Assembly: GCA_965208525.1 (NCBI GenBank)
Contig: OZ242340.1
Coordinates: 3,596,001 to 3,660,000 of the forward strand
Source: VXYL01 sp965208525
GTDB lineage: Bacteria; Pseudomonadota; Gammaproteobacteria; Pseudomonadales; Azotimanducaceae
Reading direction: 5' to 3'
Length of the DNA stretch: 64,000 bases
The translations under genes and the position numbers were made by a program. The notes under the pieces were generated by a model. It did no database searches. It saw nothing but the letters and a program-made list of their open reading frames with translations, and was not told the DNA's origin. Positions 45,872 through 54,949 of this stretch are shown here, in pieces (the stretch's first letter is position 1; each line of letters opens with the position of its first letter).

Positions 45872-47443
45872 ATGGCGGAGGCAGCGGCAGGGTCGGATCG
45901 ACGCCCGCTCACCAAGTGGAACTATGTGTCCTACGCGGCGCCCGCCGCGCCGCTGGCGCTCTCCGGCTTGCCGATCGCGGTGTATCTGCCCGTCATCTAC
46001 GGCGACTCCGACGGCTTCGGCCTGTCGCTGGCGGTGGTCGGCACGTTGCTTGCGCTGTCCCGCATTTCGGATGTGGTGACGGACCCCCTCATCGGCTATC
46101 TCTCGGATCGCTGGAAGACCCGCTGGGGGCGGCGCAAGCCTTGGGTGTTGGTCGGCACGCCCATCTTCGCCCTTGGCATGTGGTACCTGTTTATACCGCC
46201 GTTCGAGTTCAGCGAAGTTTCCGTCTTCGGCTCGACCTTCTCGAACGGCTATCTGTGGCTTTTCGGCACGCTCACGCTCTTCTACCTCGGCTCCACCATC
46301 AAGGACATCCCCTTCACCGCCTGGGGCGCGGAACTCTCGAGCAACTACAACGAACGCACGCTCATCATGAGCTGGAAGGAGTTCGTTGGCACCGGCGGCT
46401 CCCTGCTGTCCGTGTTCATTCCGCTGCTGATCCTGTTCTTCGGCTACGACAAGCCCACGGAAGCCGTGTTCGCGCTGGTCCTCGTGATGTGCATCTTCAT
46501 GCCCATCATCAACCTGAACTGCCTGGTTACCGTTCCGGAATGGCGGCAGGTGGAGATCGCCAAGCGCATCCCCTTCAAGGAGGGGCTGCGCATCGCCGCG
46601 CAGAACCGACCGTATGTCTTTCTCGTGATCGTGTTTGGCTTCGGCGCCATCGGCTCCGCGATGACCAACAGCCTGTCGTTCTTCTTCGTCAAGCACGTTC
46701 TGGTGGCTGGCGAACTGTACGCCGTGTACCTGACGCCGTACTTCGTCTGCCAGATGGCGGCAATCCCCCTGTGGTTCCGCCTCTCGCGCCGAATCGGCAA
46801 GCACAAGGCGACCATGTGGGCCGTAGGCTGGTATGCGTTCTGGTCGTCGTTCATTCCGATCATCGCCGTCACGCCCATGCACTGGTACGGCGCTTTCGAG
46901 ATTCCTCAATACCTCGGCTGGCTGCCGAGTGGCGCCCACGCTTCGGTGATGGGTTATCTCGCGGACATCGAGACCGGCAAGTTCTTTTTCTTCATCATCA
47001 TCATGTGCCTCAAGGGTTCGGCCATCGGCGCGCTTTCGGCCTTGCCGCTCGCGATGTGCGCGGACGTGATCGACATCGACACCGCCCAAACCGGGCAGCG
47101 CCGGGCCGGCGCCTACATGGCCATCTGGTCGATGGTGCGCAAGGGTGCCTATGCACTCGGCACGGCCATTGGACTGTGGCTCGTGGTGTTCTGGGATTTC
47201 GATGCCCTGGCCGATCCGCGCGACACCACCAATTCCGACTTCTCGCTGCTAATGCTCGCCTGCACCTACTCGGTGATCCCGGCGATCTTCAAGTTTGTCG
47301 GCATGCCGTTTCTGTGGATCTATCCGCTCACGGAGAGCAAGCTTTCGGAAGTGCAGGCAGACATCGCGCAGCAGGAAGCCGCCGACGCCGCGACGGCGAC
47401 GTTACGGGATTCGGGCGGGTCGGAGGCTGCGCCAGCCGAGTGA
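45872..47443 (+). CDS. GPH-family (glycoside-pentoside-hexuronide) cation symporter
   Basis: A 523-residue inner-membrane transporter with about twelve helices. RISDVVTDPLIGYLSDRWKT carries the (D)xxxDPxxGxxSD signature, followed by RWGRRKPWVLVG; these are the GPH/MFS marks of sugar:cation symporters such as melibiose carriers. Start at ATG 45872 with a GGGGAG site. The C-terminal 25 residues are Ala-rich. Substrate not known. Confidence 0.9.
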   Translation: MAEAAAGSDRRPLTKWNYVSYAAPAAPLALSGLPIAVYLPVIYGDSDGFGLSLAVVGTLLALSRISDVVTDPLIGYLSDRWKTRWGRRKPWVLVGTPIFALGMWYLFIPPFEFSEVSVFGSTFSNGYLWLFGTLTLFYLGSTIKDIPFTAWGAELSSNYNERTLIMSWKEFVGTGGSLLSVFIPLLILFFGYDKPTEAVFALVLVMCIFMPIINLNCLVTVPEWRQVEIAKRIPFKEGLRIAAQNRPYVFLVIVFGFGAIGSAMTNSLSFFFVKHVLVAGELYAVYLTPYFVCQMAAIPLWFRLSRRIGKHKATMWAVGWYAFWSSFIPIIAVTPMHWYGAFEIPQYLGWLPSGAHASVMGYLADIETGKFFFFIIIMCLKGSAIGALSALPLAMCADVIDIDTAQTGQRRAGAYMAIWSMVRKGAYALGTAIGLWLVVFWDFDALADPRDTTNSDFSLLMLACTYSVIPAIFKFVGMPFLWIYPLTESKLSEVQADIAQQEAADAATATLRDSGGSEAAPAE

Positions 47444-47507
47444 CGGCCGCCACCTCAGGGCAAGCGACCGGGCTGCAACTCGGCAGGCCTTTACGCGAGG
47501 CAACACC

Positions 47508-48077
47508 ATGCTCTTCACCAAACCGTTCAAGGAACGCATCCGCCGCGGCGAGCAGACGCTAACGTTCCGTCGCTGGAGGCGACCGCAGGCGAAGCCGGGG
47601 GGCCTCTACAAGCTGCCGCCAATAGGTGCGATTCGCGTCGCGAGCGTGGAGGTGGTCGACGCGAGTGACATCACCGATGCGGATGCGAGGCTCGCGGGCC
47701 ACGCCGACCGAACCGAGACGCTGGCGGTTCTCGGCGGCGGCGACTCCCCGGTCTATCGTGTCGCGTTCGAATACGTCGCCCCGGAGCAGGTCCCCGCACC
47801 GACGCACTTGCCCGCCGACGAGATTGCCCGGCGCCTTCGCGCCACCGACGGTCGCGCAAAGCGGCCTTGGGCCGCAGCCACGCTCGCCCTCATTGCCCAG
47901 AATCCAGAACGCCGCGCCGCGGACCTCGCCTTGGCGCTCGGCTTCGAGGCAGCACCATTCAAGGCCAACGTCCGCCGCCTCAAGGCGCTGGGTCTGACGG
48001 AAAGCCTGGAAGTTGGCTATCGCGTGACGGATCTCGGCCAAGAGGTGCTTCAGGCGTTTCAACCCGAGGCCCAGTGA
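47508..48077 (+). CDS. ASCH domain plus winged-helix protein
   Basis: A 189-residue protein. The N-terminal ~100 residues (MLFTKPFKERIRRGEQTLTF, RRWRRPQAKPGGLYKLPPIG, IRVASVEVVDASDITDADA) form an ASCH-type RNA/tRNA-binding beta fold. The second half (AATLALIAQNPERRAADLAL, EAAPFKANVRRLKALGLTES, YRVTDLGQEVLQAF) is a winged-helix-like segment that resembles a small transcription-factor end. The fusion suggests a regulator responding to a nucleotide or RNA ligand (inference). Confidence 0.75.
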   Translation: MLFTKPFKERIRRGEQTLTFRRWRRPQAKPGGLYKLPPIGAIRVASVEVVDASDITDADARLAGHADRTETLAVLGGGDSPVYRVAFEYVAPEQVPAPTHLPADEIARRLRATDGRAKRPWAAATLALIAQNPERRAADLALALGFEAAPFKANVRRLKALGLTESLEVGYRVTDLGQEVLQAFQPEAQ

Positions 48078-48158
48078 AACGCAAACACCATCGCCACCGG
48101 CACCATCCAATCCGCTATATTCGCGCCCTCGCGCGCAAGCGAAACACCGAGGGGAATC

Positions 48159-49946
48159 ATGCGTCATTCGTTGCGGGCCGCCTGGGCGGCGGTGGGCCTC
48201 GTGGCCGGCGGGTTCTTGGGCGGCTGCGGACAGGCCGAGGCGCCTGACACCCCAGAACCCGAGCAGGACCTCACCAGCGTTGAAGCTGACGTCGAGCCGC
48301 CACCCACGCATTGGCTAAGCGATGGCGACATCGGCGAGGGCACCGGACCGGTCACCGATGCGCACCTCAAGGCTGGCGCTTCGGATCCGAGCAAATGGGT
48401 GCTCTATGCCGGCGATTACGCCGGACATCGGCACTCGCCCATCGACGACATCAACACGGGCAACGTCTCGGACCTGCAGGTGGCGTGGGCATTCCCCACC
48501 GGCATGCCGAACCAGTTCGAGGTTTCGCCCACCGTGTACGACGGCGTGATGTACGTCACCTCCTCCTACAACCGCCTCTTCGCCCTTGATCCGGCGACCG
48601 GGGAACTGCACTGGCGCTACGACCACCAGCTCCCGGAGGACCTGCGCCTTTGTTGCGGCGCGGTGAATCGCGGCGCCGCCATCGCCGGCGACAGCGTGCT
48701 GATGGCGACACTCGACGCGAAGATCCTCTCCTTCAACCGCTTCACCGGCGAGATCAACTGGGAAACCACCATCGTCAACTACGCCGACGGCTTCAGCGCG
48801 ACATCCATGCCAATGATCGTCAAGGACATGGCCATCATCGGCATCGCCGGCGGCGAGTATGGCGTGCGCGGCTTTTTCGACGCATACGACGTCGCAACGG
48901 GCGAACTGCGCTGGCGCCACTACAACGTGCCCGTGGAAGGCGAGCCCGGCATCGAGTCCTGGGCTGGCGACTCCTGGAAATCCGGTGGCGCCCCTGCGTG
49001 GACCAGCGGTGCCTACGATGTCGAGACGGACACCCTTTACTGGACCACCGGCAACCCTGCCCCCGACTGGAACGGTGACCTGCGCGAGGGCGACAACCTC
49101 TTTTCCAACAGCATCCTCGCGATCAACCCCAACACCGGGGAGCGCCTGTGGCATTTCCAGTTCACGCCCCACGACGTGTGGGACTACGACGGCAACACCC
49201 ACATCTTCCTCACCGACGTGGAGCGCGACGGCGAGACCATCAAGGCCGTCGTCCAGCCGAACCGCAACGGCTTCTACTACATCCTGGACCGCACTGACGG
49301 TTCCTTCGTGGCGGCCACGCAATACGTAGAGGAACTCAACTGGGCGGAAATCGACGAAAACGGCCGTCCCGTGGTCAATCCGCTGGCCAAGCCTGTGGAG
49401 GAGCCCGACTACCGCGTTTGCCCGAGCAATCTGGGTGGCCTGAACGGTGCCTGGACCGCCGCGATGAACCCCGACACCGGCCTCATCTTCATCCCGTCCG
49501 TGGAATCCTGCCAGTACTACCAGAAGGGCATTTCCGCCTTCGTCAAAGGGCAGCCGTTCCTAGGCGGAGGCCCGCTCACCGTCGATGTCGACGAAGGCAA
49601 GGCCCACGGCAACGTGGTTGCGGTGGACAAGAACACGGGCGAGGTGAAGTGGCGCTATGTGGACCCGGACCCGATGATGGCAGGTGCCCTCTCCACCGCC
49701 GGCGGCCTCGTCTTCACCGGCAACCAGTCCGGCCACGCGATGGCGCTTGATGCCGACACGGGCGAGGTGCTCTGGCAGTTCCGCATGGGCGGGGGCGTGC
49801 GCAGCCAACCGGTGGCGTATCGTGCCGGCGGTCGCAGCTACGTCGCCATCGGCTCCGGCAACTTCAACACCTTCGCCACCTTCGCCGGCGGCCCCACCAA
49901 CATTCCAGAAGGCGGCCACCTGTTCGTGTTCGCTTTGCCGGAGTGA
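48159..49946 (+). CDS. lanthanide-type PQQ-dependent alcohol dehydrogenase, lipoprotein
   Basis: A 595-residue periplasmic quinoprotein. A lipobox (FLGGC, Cys~23) ends the signal. The vicinal disulfide Cys165-Cys166 is in LRLCCGAVNRG. The active-site segment TPHDVWDYDGNTH has catalytic Asp342 and, two residues on, Asp344. In calcium enzymes such as MxaF this second place is Ala; in XoxF and ExaF types it is Asp, which binds a lanthanide. The eight propeller tryptophan motifs (for example GELHWRYDHQL, GEINWETT, GEVKWRYVD, GEVLWQFRMGGG) are present. Next come a binding protein and a cytochrome, the usual partners. The alcohol is not known. It differs from the 24809 protein in this metal site. 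Confidence 0.88.
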   Translation: MRHSLRAAWAAVGLVAGGFLGGCGQAEAPDTPEPEQDLTSVEADVEPPPTHWLSDGDIGEGTGPVTDAHLKAGASDPSKWVLYAGDYAGHRHSPIDDINTGNVSDLQVAWAFPTGMPNQFEVSPTVYDGVMYVTSSYNRLFALDPATGELHWRYDHQLPEDLRLCCGAVNRGAAIAGDSVLMATLDAKILSFNRFTGEINWETTIVNYADGFSATSMPMIVKDMAIIGIAGGEYGVRGFFDAYDVATGELRWRHYNVPVEGEPGIESWAGDSWKSGGAPAWTSGAYDVETDTLYWTTGNPAPDWNGDLREGDNLFSNSILAINPNTGERLWHFQFTPHDVWDYDGNTHIFLTDVERDGETIKAVVQPNRNGFYYILDRTDGSFVAATQYVEELNWAEIDENGRPVVNPLAKPVEEPDYRVCPSNLGGLNGAWTAAMNPDTGLIFIPSVESCQYYQKGISAFVKGQPFLGGGPLTVDVDEGKAHGNVVAVDKNTGEVKWRYVDPDPMMAGALSTAGGLVFTGNQSGHAMALDADTGEVLWQFRMGGGVRSQPVAYRAGGRSYVAIGSGNFNTFATFAGGPTNIPEGGHLFVFALPE

Positions 49947-50036
49947 TCGGGGGTGCCTCTGGATGGAGCGCCCCATAGCCGCCCCGGCACCTTGCCTGCG
50001 CTCGGCACCGGCTCCGCGTTCGGCCGAGCCAAGCGG

Positions 50037-50822
50037 ATGAACGCGCGACGGATACTCGTTGCTGCCGTTTGCGCAGCGGCATCGCTGTCGTGGGCGAATG
50101 GGCCCTCGCTCGACGTCTGCCTCCCCGAAAACGCCCTGCCACGAGCGAGCCGCGCCACCGAGCAAGGCTTCGACATCGACGTTGCGCGCCTTCTCGCCAA
50201 GGAATTGGACCGCCCCCTCCGCGTGCTCTGGCTGCCGACCCCCAACCTCACCGACATCGAGTCGTCGGACACCGACTACCGCCCCCTGCTGCGCGGCCAG
50301 TGCAACCTGATGATGTCCGTCCCCGGCGCCTCTGACATCGCCCACTTCGGCGGCGCCCTCACCCTCAGCCAGCCCTACTACGGCGCAAGCTGGGAAGTGT
50401 TTCCCGCAGATTCCGGGTTCAACTGGAAACAGCCCTACGACGGCAAAGTCGCCGTCCGCGCCCATACCGTCGGCCACCGCGCCGTGCATGAACTCGGCTT
50501 CGACTGGACCATGCAGCCGGACAACCCTTCCATCGTCGATGCCGTCGAACGCGGCGCAGCAAGCGCGGGATTGGTGTGGGGACCGTCCTTGGGCAGTCTC
50601 GACGTCGAACGAAAGACCAACACCGAACCACCCCAGGCGCTGCGCTGGAACATGCACCTTGCCTATCGGGCGGACGACGAAGCAATGACGAGCGCCATCA
50701 ACACCGCACTCTCGGCGCCAGGGGTGCAGGACGCAATCGCGGCCCTCCTGGAAAGACACGGCATCCCCCAGCGTGGCCCATTCGAGACCGTCCACACCAC
50801 CGAAGCCCTGAACGCGTTGTGA
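50037..50822 (+). CDS. XoxJ/MxaJ-like periplasmic binding protein
   Basis: A 261-residue protein with a signal peptide (ILVAAVCAAASLSWANG) and a periplasmic type 2 binding-protein fold. LDVCLPENALPRASRATEQG then FDIDVARLLAKELDRPLRVL is the N-terminal lobe; WGPSLGSLDVERKTNTEPP is in the late lobe. In methylotroph-like clusters the MxaJ/XoxJ protein matures or aids the quinoprotein. It starts at ATG 50037, in-frame Met further upstream (49953) is rejected. Its stop overlaps the cytochrome GTG. Confidence 0.8.
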   Translation: MNARRILVAAVCAAASLSWANGPSLDVCLPENALPRASRATEQGFDIDVARLLAKELDRPLRVLWLPTPNLTDIESSDTDYRPLLRGQCNLMMSVPGASDIAHFGGALTLSQPYYGASWEVFPADSGFNWKQPYDGKVAVRAHTVGHRAVHELGFDWTMQPDNPSIVDAVERGAASAGLVWGPSLGSLDVERKTNTEPPQALRWNMHLAYRADDEAMTSAINTALSAPGVQDAIAALLERHGIPQRGPFETVHTTEALNAL

Positions 50823-51211
50823 CGGCGTCTTCAAAGGGGGGCAGCGTTCGTCCCTGCGCCGCCCTCGCCATCACGCTTCTCATCACCCTAACCGCCTGCG
50901 GCCCAGGCGAACCGCCTTCTCCGGCCGACGCCTTCCGCAACGACCCGATCGCCATGCAGCGCGGACGCCTGCTCTACAACGGCACTTGCGGCGGCTATTG
51001 CCACGGCAGCTCCCCCGGTCCCCGCGACGCCCCATATCTTTTCGACTGCACCTGGCTGCACGGTGGCACGGACGCAGACATCTTCCGCGTCATCTCCGAA
51101 GGCGTTCCGGAAACCCGCATGGTCTCCTTCGGCGGCAACCTACCCGAAGGCGACGACGACATCTGGCGCCTAGTGGCATACATCACCAGCCAAACACCGA
51201 AGTCCTGCTAG
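50819..51211 (+). CDS. cytochrome c lipoprotein with CxxxCH heme motif
   Basis: A 130-residue periplasmic electron carrier. The lipobox is LTAC, giving a lipid-anchored protein. The heme site reads NGTCGGYCHGSSPG: Cys57, three residues, Cys61, His62. This is CxxxCH instead of the standard CxxCH. The axial Met is probably in ETRMVSFGG (~101). GTG start overlaps the binding-protein stop (GTGA). It should take electrons from the PQQ dehydrogenase to the oxidase. Whether normal Ccm heme attachment accepts the longer motif is open. Confidence 0.85.
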   Translation: MTASSKGGSVRPCAALAITLLITLTACGPGEPPSPADAFRNDPIAMQRGRLLYNGTCGGYCHGSSPGPRDAPYLFDCTWLHGGTDADIFRVISEGVPETRMVSFGGNLPEGDDDIWRLVAYITSQTPKSC

Positions 51212-51842
51212 CGCGGACTACCGCCTCCGCACATCCTGCCGGTGGCCGCCCCTCCGAGAACGGCGAGGAACGCCGTTTCTCGGAGGGGGGCCGCCGGCCC
51301 ACACCCCGTACGCGCCAATCCCCGAACGACCCCCCTCCTGCCACTCCTCAGGGGAGCGACGTCAATCACGACCTCTCCACGTGATGGGCCCCTCCGGGAG
51401 TCGGCGAGACAATGGCGAGGCCCGCTGGATCGCGAGCCTTGGTGCATGCGCTCTCCCCTAGGTATGATCCAGTTTCAATATGATAAACATCAATGTTTTA
51501 AGAAATCTTATTCATGTGATGGTTTAAGTCCCCTCTGACCCTTTGGAACACGCCACCTGCGAAGCAAGCGCCACGAATCGCCCTCGCCGAAGGTGTATGC
51601 AATCCCCTTGGTTGCCTGTCGGAAGGCGCTGCATCGGCGCGAACTGTTGTCGCGTACACCAGTTGACAGCCGCCGGGCAAAAAGCCGCGGCTGACGTTGA
51701 CGAACGGATCGATAGGACGGAAGGCAATTGAGCGGCGTGACCCCGCGAGTGCCGTTGCCGTCCGGGCCCCATCCCGCGCCAATTGCTGCTGTGCGGTTCT
51801 GTCGGAGCGTACACTCGTGGCAGGGCATGGAGGAACTAACGG
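51212..51842. other. 631-bp non-coding stretch
   Basis: No convincing gene is found. It holds the long hairpin at 51251-51286, a GC-rich body, and an unusually AT-rich patch (51470-51525) with TATGAT at 51472-51477, which could be a -10 box with TTGGTG 18 bases upstream. Low confidence. It may hold the promoter and leader of the HpaB-type gene, though more than 360 bases lie between. Confidence 0.4.
51251..51286 (+). terminator. long terminator-like hairpin after the cytochrome gene
   Basis: CCTCCGAGAACGGCG, loop AGGAA, then CGCCGTTTCTCGGAGG: about 15 pairs with one bulged base, 40 bases after the cytochrome stop. No U-run, so it may instead stabilise the mRNA end. Confidence 0.5.
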
Positions 51843-53318
51843 ATGGTTGCGCGAACCGGGGCGGAGTATCTGGCCGGGCTCAAGGGCCGGCGGGCGGTTT
51901 GGGTTGATGGCGATGCCATTGCCGATGTCACTGCCTATTCCCCGTTCAGGGGCTCCCTGGCCGGCATGGCCGGGTACTTCGACTGGCAGCACATGCATCG
52001 CGAGGCGTGTCTCGTCGAGAGTGCGGATGGAGACGGCAGGCACGTCAGCCATCTGATCCCAACGTGCCGAGAGGACCTAACCGTCCGGCACCGCGGCCTA
52101 GAGCAAACCGCGCGCTACAGCGTCGGGATGCTGGGGCGAACGCCGGACTACCTCAACGTCACCTTCGCCGGGTTCGCCGGCCAGCCTAGCCTTTGGCGTG
52201 CAGCCGGGAATGAGCAGGGACACGACAACCTGGTCGCTTTCCAGCGCGAGCTCGCGGCCAAGGACCTGTCGCTGACGCACACCATCGTCCACCCCGTCGT
52301 CGACAAGCGAGTTGCCGACTACGAGGGCGTCAATCTCGAAGCAGCCCTCTGCAAGGTGGACGAAACGGCAGACACCATCGTCGTCAATGGCTCGCGGATT
52401 CTGGCAACGCTGGGGCCCTTCGCCGACGAAATCGCCGTCTATCCCGCCCACCCGGTGCCCGCCGAGCAGACCAACATTGCGATCGCCTTCTCGGTGCCGA
52501 TGAACACCCCGGGGCTCAAGGTGCTCTGCCGTGACCACTACGGCGTGGATCGCGACCCGTTCGACGCCCCCTTCTCGAGCCGGTTCGACGAACAGGACGC
52601 CTTCGTCATCTTCGATCACGTCGAGGTGCCGAAGCACCGGGTGTTCTGCGACTGCAACGTTGAAGTGTTCAACTCCGTGCTGCGCCGCGGCTGGACCGGC
52701 AACATCATGCAGCAGACCGCGATTCGAGCCTTGGTGAAGCTGGAGTTCGCCTATGAACTCGCCACCCGCATGGCCGAGGCCACCGGCCAGCACCAGCGCA
52801 GCGAGATCACGCGCCTGCTCGGCGAACTGTGGTCGTACGCGGAGCTCACCCGCAGCGCCATCAAGGCGGCGGAAGACGGTGCCTTCGACTACGGCGACGG
52901 CACCTGGTTTTGCGACGAACGTCCCTTCGCGGCCCTGCGTCCCACCATGCCCGGCTGGATGGTGCGCGTGAACGACATCCTCAAGCAGATCGGCTCCCAC
53001 AACCTGCTCGCAACGCCGGCGCGGGCCGATTTCGACGATGCCGAGCTAGAGCCGCTGCTCAGCCAACACCTGCGCGGCGCCGACGAGGTGGATGCACGCG
53101 AACGGGCCCGACTGTTCCGCACCGCCTGGGACCTGGCCGGCTCCGCACTCGGCGGCCGCATGGAACTCTACGAGCGCTTCTATCTGGCCTCGGCACCGAG
53201 GAACTACTCCATCGCCCACGCGTCGGCACAGCGACTCCGCGAATGGAACGCCGTGCCGGAATTCTGGCGCTCGACCGACGAGATGGTCGAGAGGTACGCC
53301 AAGGGCGCACAAGAATAG
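51843..53318 (+). CDS. 4-hydroxyphenylacetate 3-hydroxylase (HpaB)-family monooxygenase
   Basis: A 491-residue FAD-dependent aromatic hydroxylase. It begins GAEYLAGLKGRRAVWVDGDA and has SRILATLGPFADEIAVYPAH, then MNTPGLKVLCRDHYG, and FDHVEVPKHRVFCDCNVEVF, as in HpaB and related chlorophenol or pyrrole hydroxylases. It needs reduced FAD from an HpaC-type reductase, which is not adjacent. Substrate unknown. It ends 21 bases before a hairpin pair that separates it from the convergent ATPase. Confidence 0.88.
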   Translation: MVARTGAEYLAGLKGRRAVWVDGDAIADVTAYSPFRGSLAGMAGYFDWQHMHREACLVESADGDGRHVSHLIPTCREDLTVRHRGLEQTARYSVGMLGRTPDYLNVTFAGFAGQPSLWRAAGNEQGHDNLVAFQRELAAKDLSLTHTIVHPVVDKRVADYEGVNLEAALCKVDETADTIVVNGSRILATLGPFADEIAVYPAHPVPAEQTNIAIAFSVPMNTPGLKVLCRDHYGVDRDPFDAPFSSRFDEQDAFVIFDHVEVPKHRVFCDCNVEVFNSVLRRGWTGNIMQQTAIRALVKLEFAYELATRMAEATGQHQRSEITRLLGELWSYAELTRSAIKAAEDGAFDYGDGTWFCDERPFAALRPTMPGWMVRVNDILKQIGSHNLLATPARADFDDAELEPLLSQHLRGADEVDARERARLFRTAWDLAGSALGGRMELYERFYLASAPRNYSIAHASAQRLREWNAVPEFWRSTDEMVERYAKGAQE

Positions 53319-53343
53319 GAAGAGTATGCAGGCTACGAATGAG

Positions 53344-53414
53344 CCCTACACACGGCTGACTCCACCCGTGTAGGCCGACCAACTGGACCCGCACGCCTAT
53401 CGGTGCGTGCGAGG
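53344..53414. terminator. two hairpins between convergent genes
   Basis: CCTACAC...GTGTAGG (53344-53375) and CGCACG...CGTGCG around 53390-53412 lie in the short gap between the HpaB-type gene and the ATPase gene. They are probably transcription terminators for both sides. Confidence 0.5.
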
Positions 53415-53439
53415 GCAGGTTGCCCGCCCCCCAAGCCCG

Positions 53440-54813
53440 TCAGATCGACGCCAGAATCGCTGGCAGCCTCTCCACCAGGTACATTGGCAGGGAGATTAGG
53501 CGGTAGGCCACGTCAATCGGACCCCGTCCTTGCTGCACGCGTGTGCGGATCGTTTGGATCGATGGCAGGGCGACGTCGAAACGGACGGCGACTGGTGTGG
53601 TTTTTTCGGCGACGAATTGATGCAGCGATTTCAGGCTTCCGCTGGCGCCGGCCTTGACCTCGATGGGGACGATGCGGCCGTCGAACGCGGCCACGTAGTC
53701 CACTTCCGCGTTTGCTGCGCGGCCTTCGCGCAGCCAGTAACTGAGGCCGCGGTTGGGCGACTCGGCGAGCAAACCCTCGAGATGCTGGCCGACGAACTGT
53801 TCGGCCATGGCGCCTTCGTTGACGAGTCGCGTTTCGTCGGTGTTCTCGATGGCGCTCCAGCCGAGACCGGACACGGCATTCATCAAGCCCACATCCATGA
53901 ATAGCAGCTTGTAGGAGCGCGGATCGAAGTCCGCTTGCAGCGGCAGGCCGTTGCAGTGGCTGTGCGTCACCTTCGACAGCACCCGCGCCATGCACAGAAG
54001 CTCGATGTCGGCCTTGATGGTCGCGGCCTTGTCTTCACGGGAGAAGTGGATGTACTTGACCTTGCGCCCGACGTTGCGGGCGGCGAAGTTGAAGGCGTTG
54101 ACGATGCGGGAGAGGCTTCGTGAGCCGACGTACTTGGGGAAGTCCTCGCGATAGGTGTCGACGATGGAGCGGTGGACCTCTGTGGTGTCGCGGAACCGTC
54201 CAGTGTTCGCGTACGCCTGAACCGCCTCCGGCATACCGCCGGTAAAAAGGTACGCGCGCAATTGCTGCATTAGACGCTGATGTACTGCGGGATCGAGTCC
54301 GCGCTCCATCTCGAATGCGTCTATGGCGCGGGCCAGACCTTCGGCACGGACGGCATTCAGGAACTCTGTGAAGCTCATCGGGCCCATGTGCAGATAGGCG
54401 ATCCGACCGACCGGCATTGAGGTGCGGCGGTCCGCAAGGGCGAAGTCGAGCAGCGAGCCGGCGCCGAGCACGGGCAGATCGGGCATGTCCTCGTGCAGGT
54501 AGCGCAATGCAGGGATGGACTCGGGCACGGCCTGCATTTCGTCGAGAAACAGCAATGCGTTCGGCCCGAATTCGCCGAATTCGGGCAGCGCTTCAAGGAC
54601 GTTCAGGAGATGTGCAGGATCATTGCGCGCAAAGGCCGGTCCCAAATCGGCGTGCCGTTCGAGATTCACCTCCACCAACAGTCGGCCGCAGCGTTCCGCG
54701 AACAGACGCACCAGCGTGGACTTGCCGACCTGCCGGGCACCGCGAAGGACTAGCGGCTTCCGGGCTGGCGTGGCGAGCCATCTGTCCAAGAGCGCAAGTT
54801 GCTTTCGTTCCAT
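53440..54813 (-). CDS. AAA ATPase with DUF4143 domain
   Basis: A 457-residue protein. Walker A is VLRGARQVGKSTLVR (~residues 22-36), Walker B ALLFLDEMQAVPES, sensor GAGSLLDFAL. The C-terminal DUF4143 half has FTGGMPEAVQAY, FMDVGLMNAVSG and AEVDYVAAFDGRIVPIEVKA, a nuclease-like core. Such ATPases are common and mostly of unknown role, often near toxin or defence genes. Start at ATG 54813 (MERKQLALLDRWLATPARKP). The 54830-54909 region upstream has operator-like sites. Confidence 0.9.
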   Translation of the reverse strand: MERKQLALLDRWLATPARKPLVLRGARQVGKSTLVRLFAERCGRLLVEVNLERHADLGPAFARNDPAHLLNVLEALPEFGEFGPNALLFLDEMQAVPESIPALRYLHEDMPDLPVLGAGSLLDFALADRRTSMPVGRIAYLHMGPMSFTEFLNAVRAEGLARAIDAFEMERGLDPAVHQRLMQQLRAYLFTGGMPEAVQAYANTGRFRDTTEVHRSIVDTYREDFPKYVGSRSLSRIVNAFNFAARNVGRKVKYIHFSREDKAATIKADIELLCMARVLSKVTHSHCNGLPLQADFDPRSYKLLFMDVGLMNAVSGLGWSAIENTDETRLVNEGAMAEQFVGQHLEGLLAESPNRGLSYWLREGRAANAEVDYVAAFDGRIVPIEVKAGASGSLKSLHQFVAEKTTPVAVRFDVALPSIQTIRTRVQQGRGPIDVAYRLISLPMYLVERLPAILASI

Positions 54814-54829
54814 ACTTGGAGAATAGCGC

Positions 54830-54909
54830 AACAGGTGGGTGTTATGGACGCCATTCCGACTAAACAGAGGGGTGTTTCGACCATAGTATGGCGAAAACAA
54901 GGGGCTGTT
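54830..54909 (-). promoter_or_regulatory. three operator-like palindromes at 33-bp spacing
   Basis: The pattern AACA-N6-TGTT is found at 54830-54843, 54863-54876 and 54896-54909. The starts are exactly 33 bases apart (about three helix turns) and each spacer is G-rich (GGTGGG, GAGGGG, AGGGGC). The DNA between is not conserved. This points to a repressor or activator binding cooperatively in the promoter of the ATPase gene. Confidence 0.6.
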
Positions 54910-54949
54910 TGTCACGGTTGTCGATCTGAAGGGTCTCCTGCGGGGGGAT

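Noticed and set aside
50037..50822. Ordinary amino-acid ABC binding protein
   Set aside because: No permease or ATPase nearby; position between the PQQ enzyme and the cytochrome fits the MxaJ/XoxJ role better.
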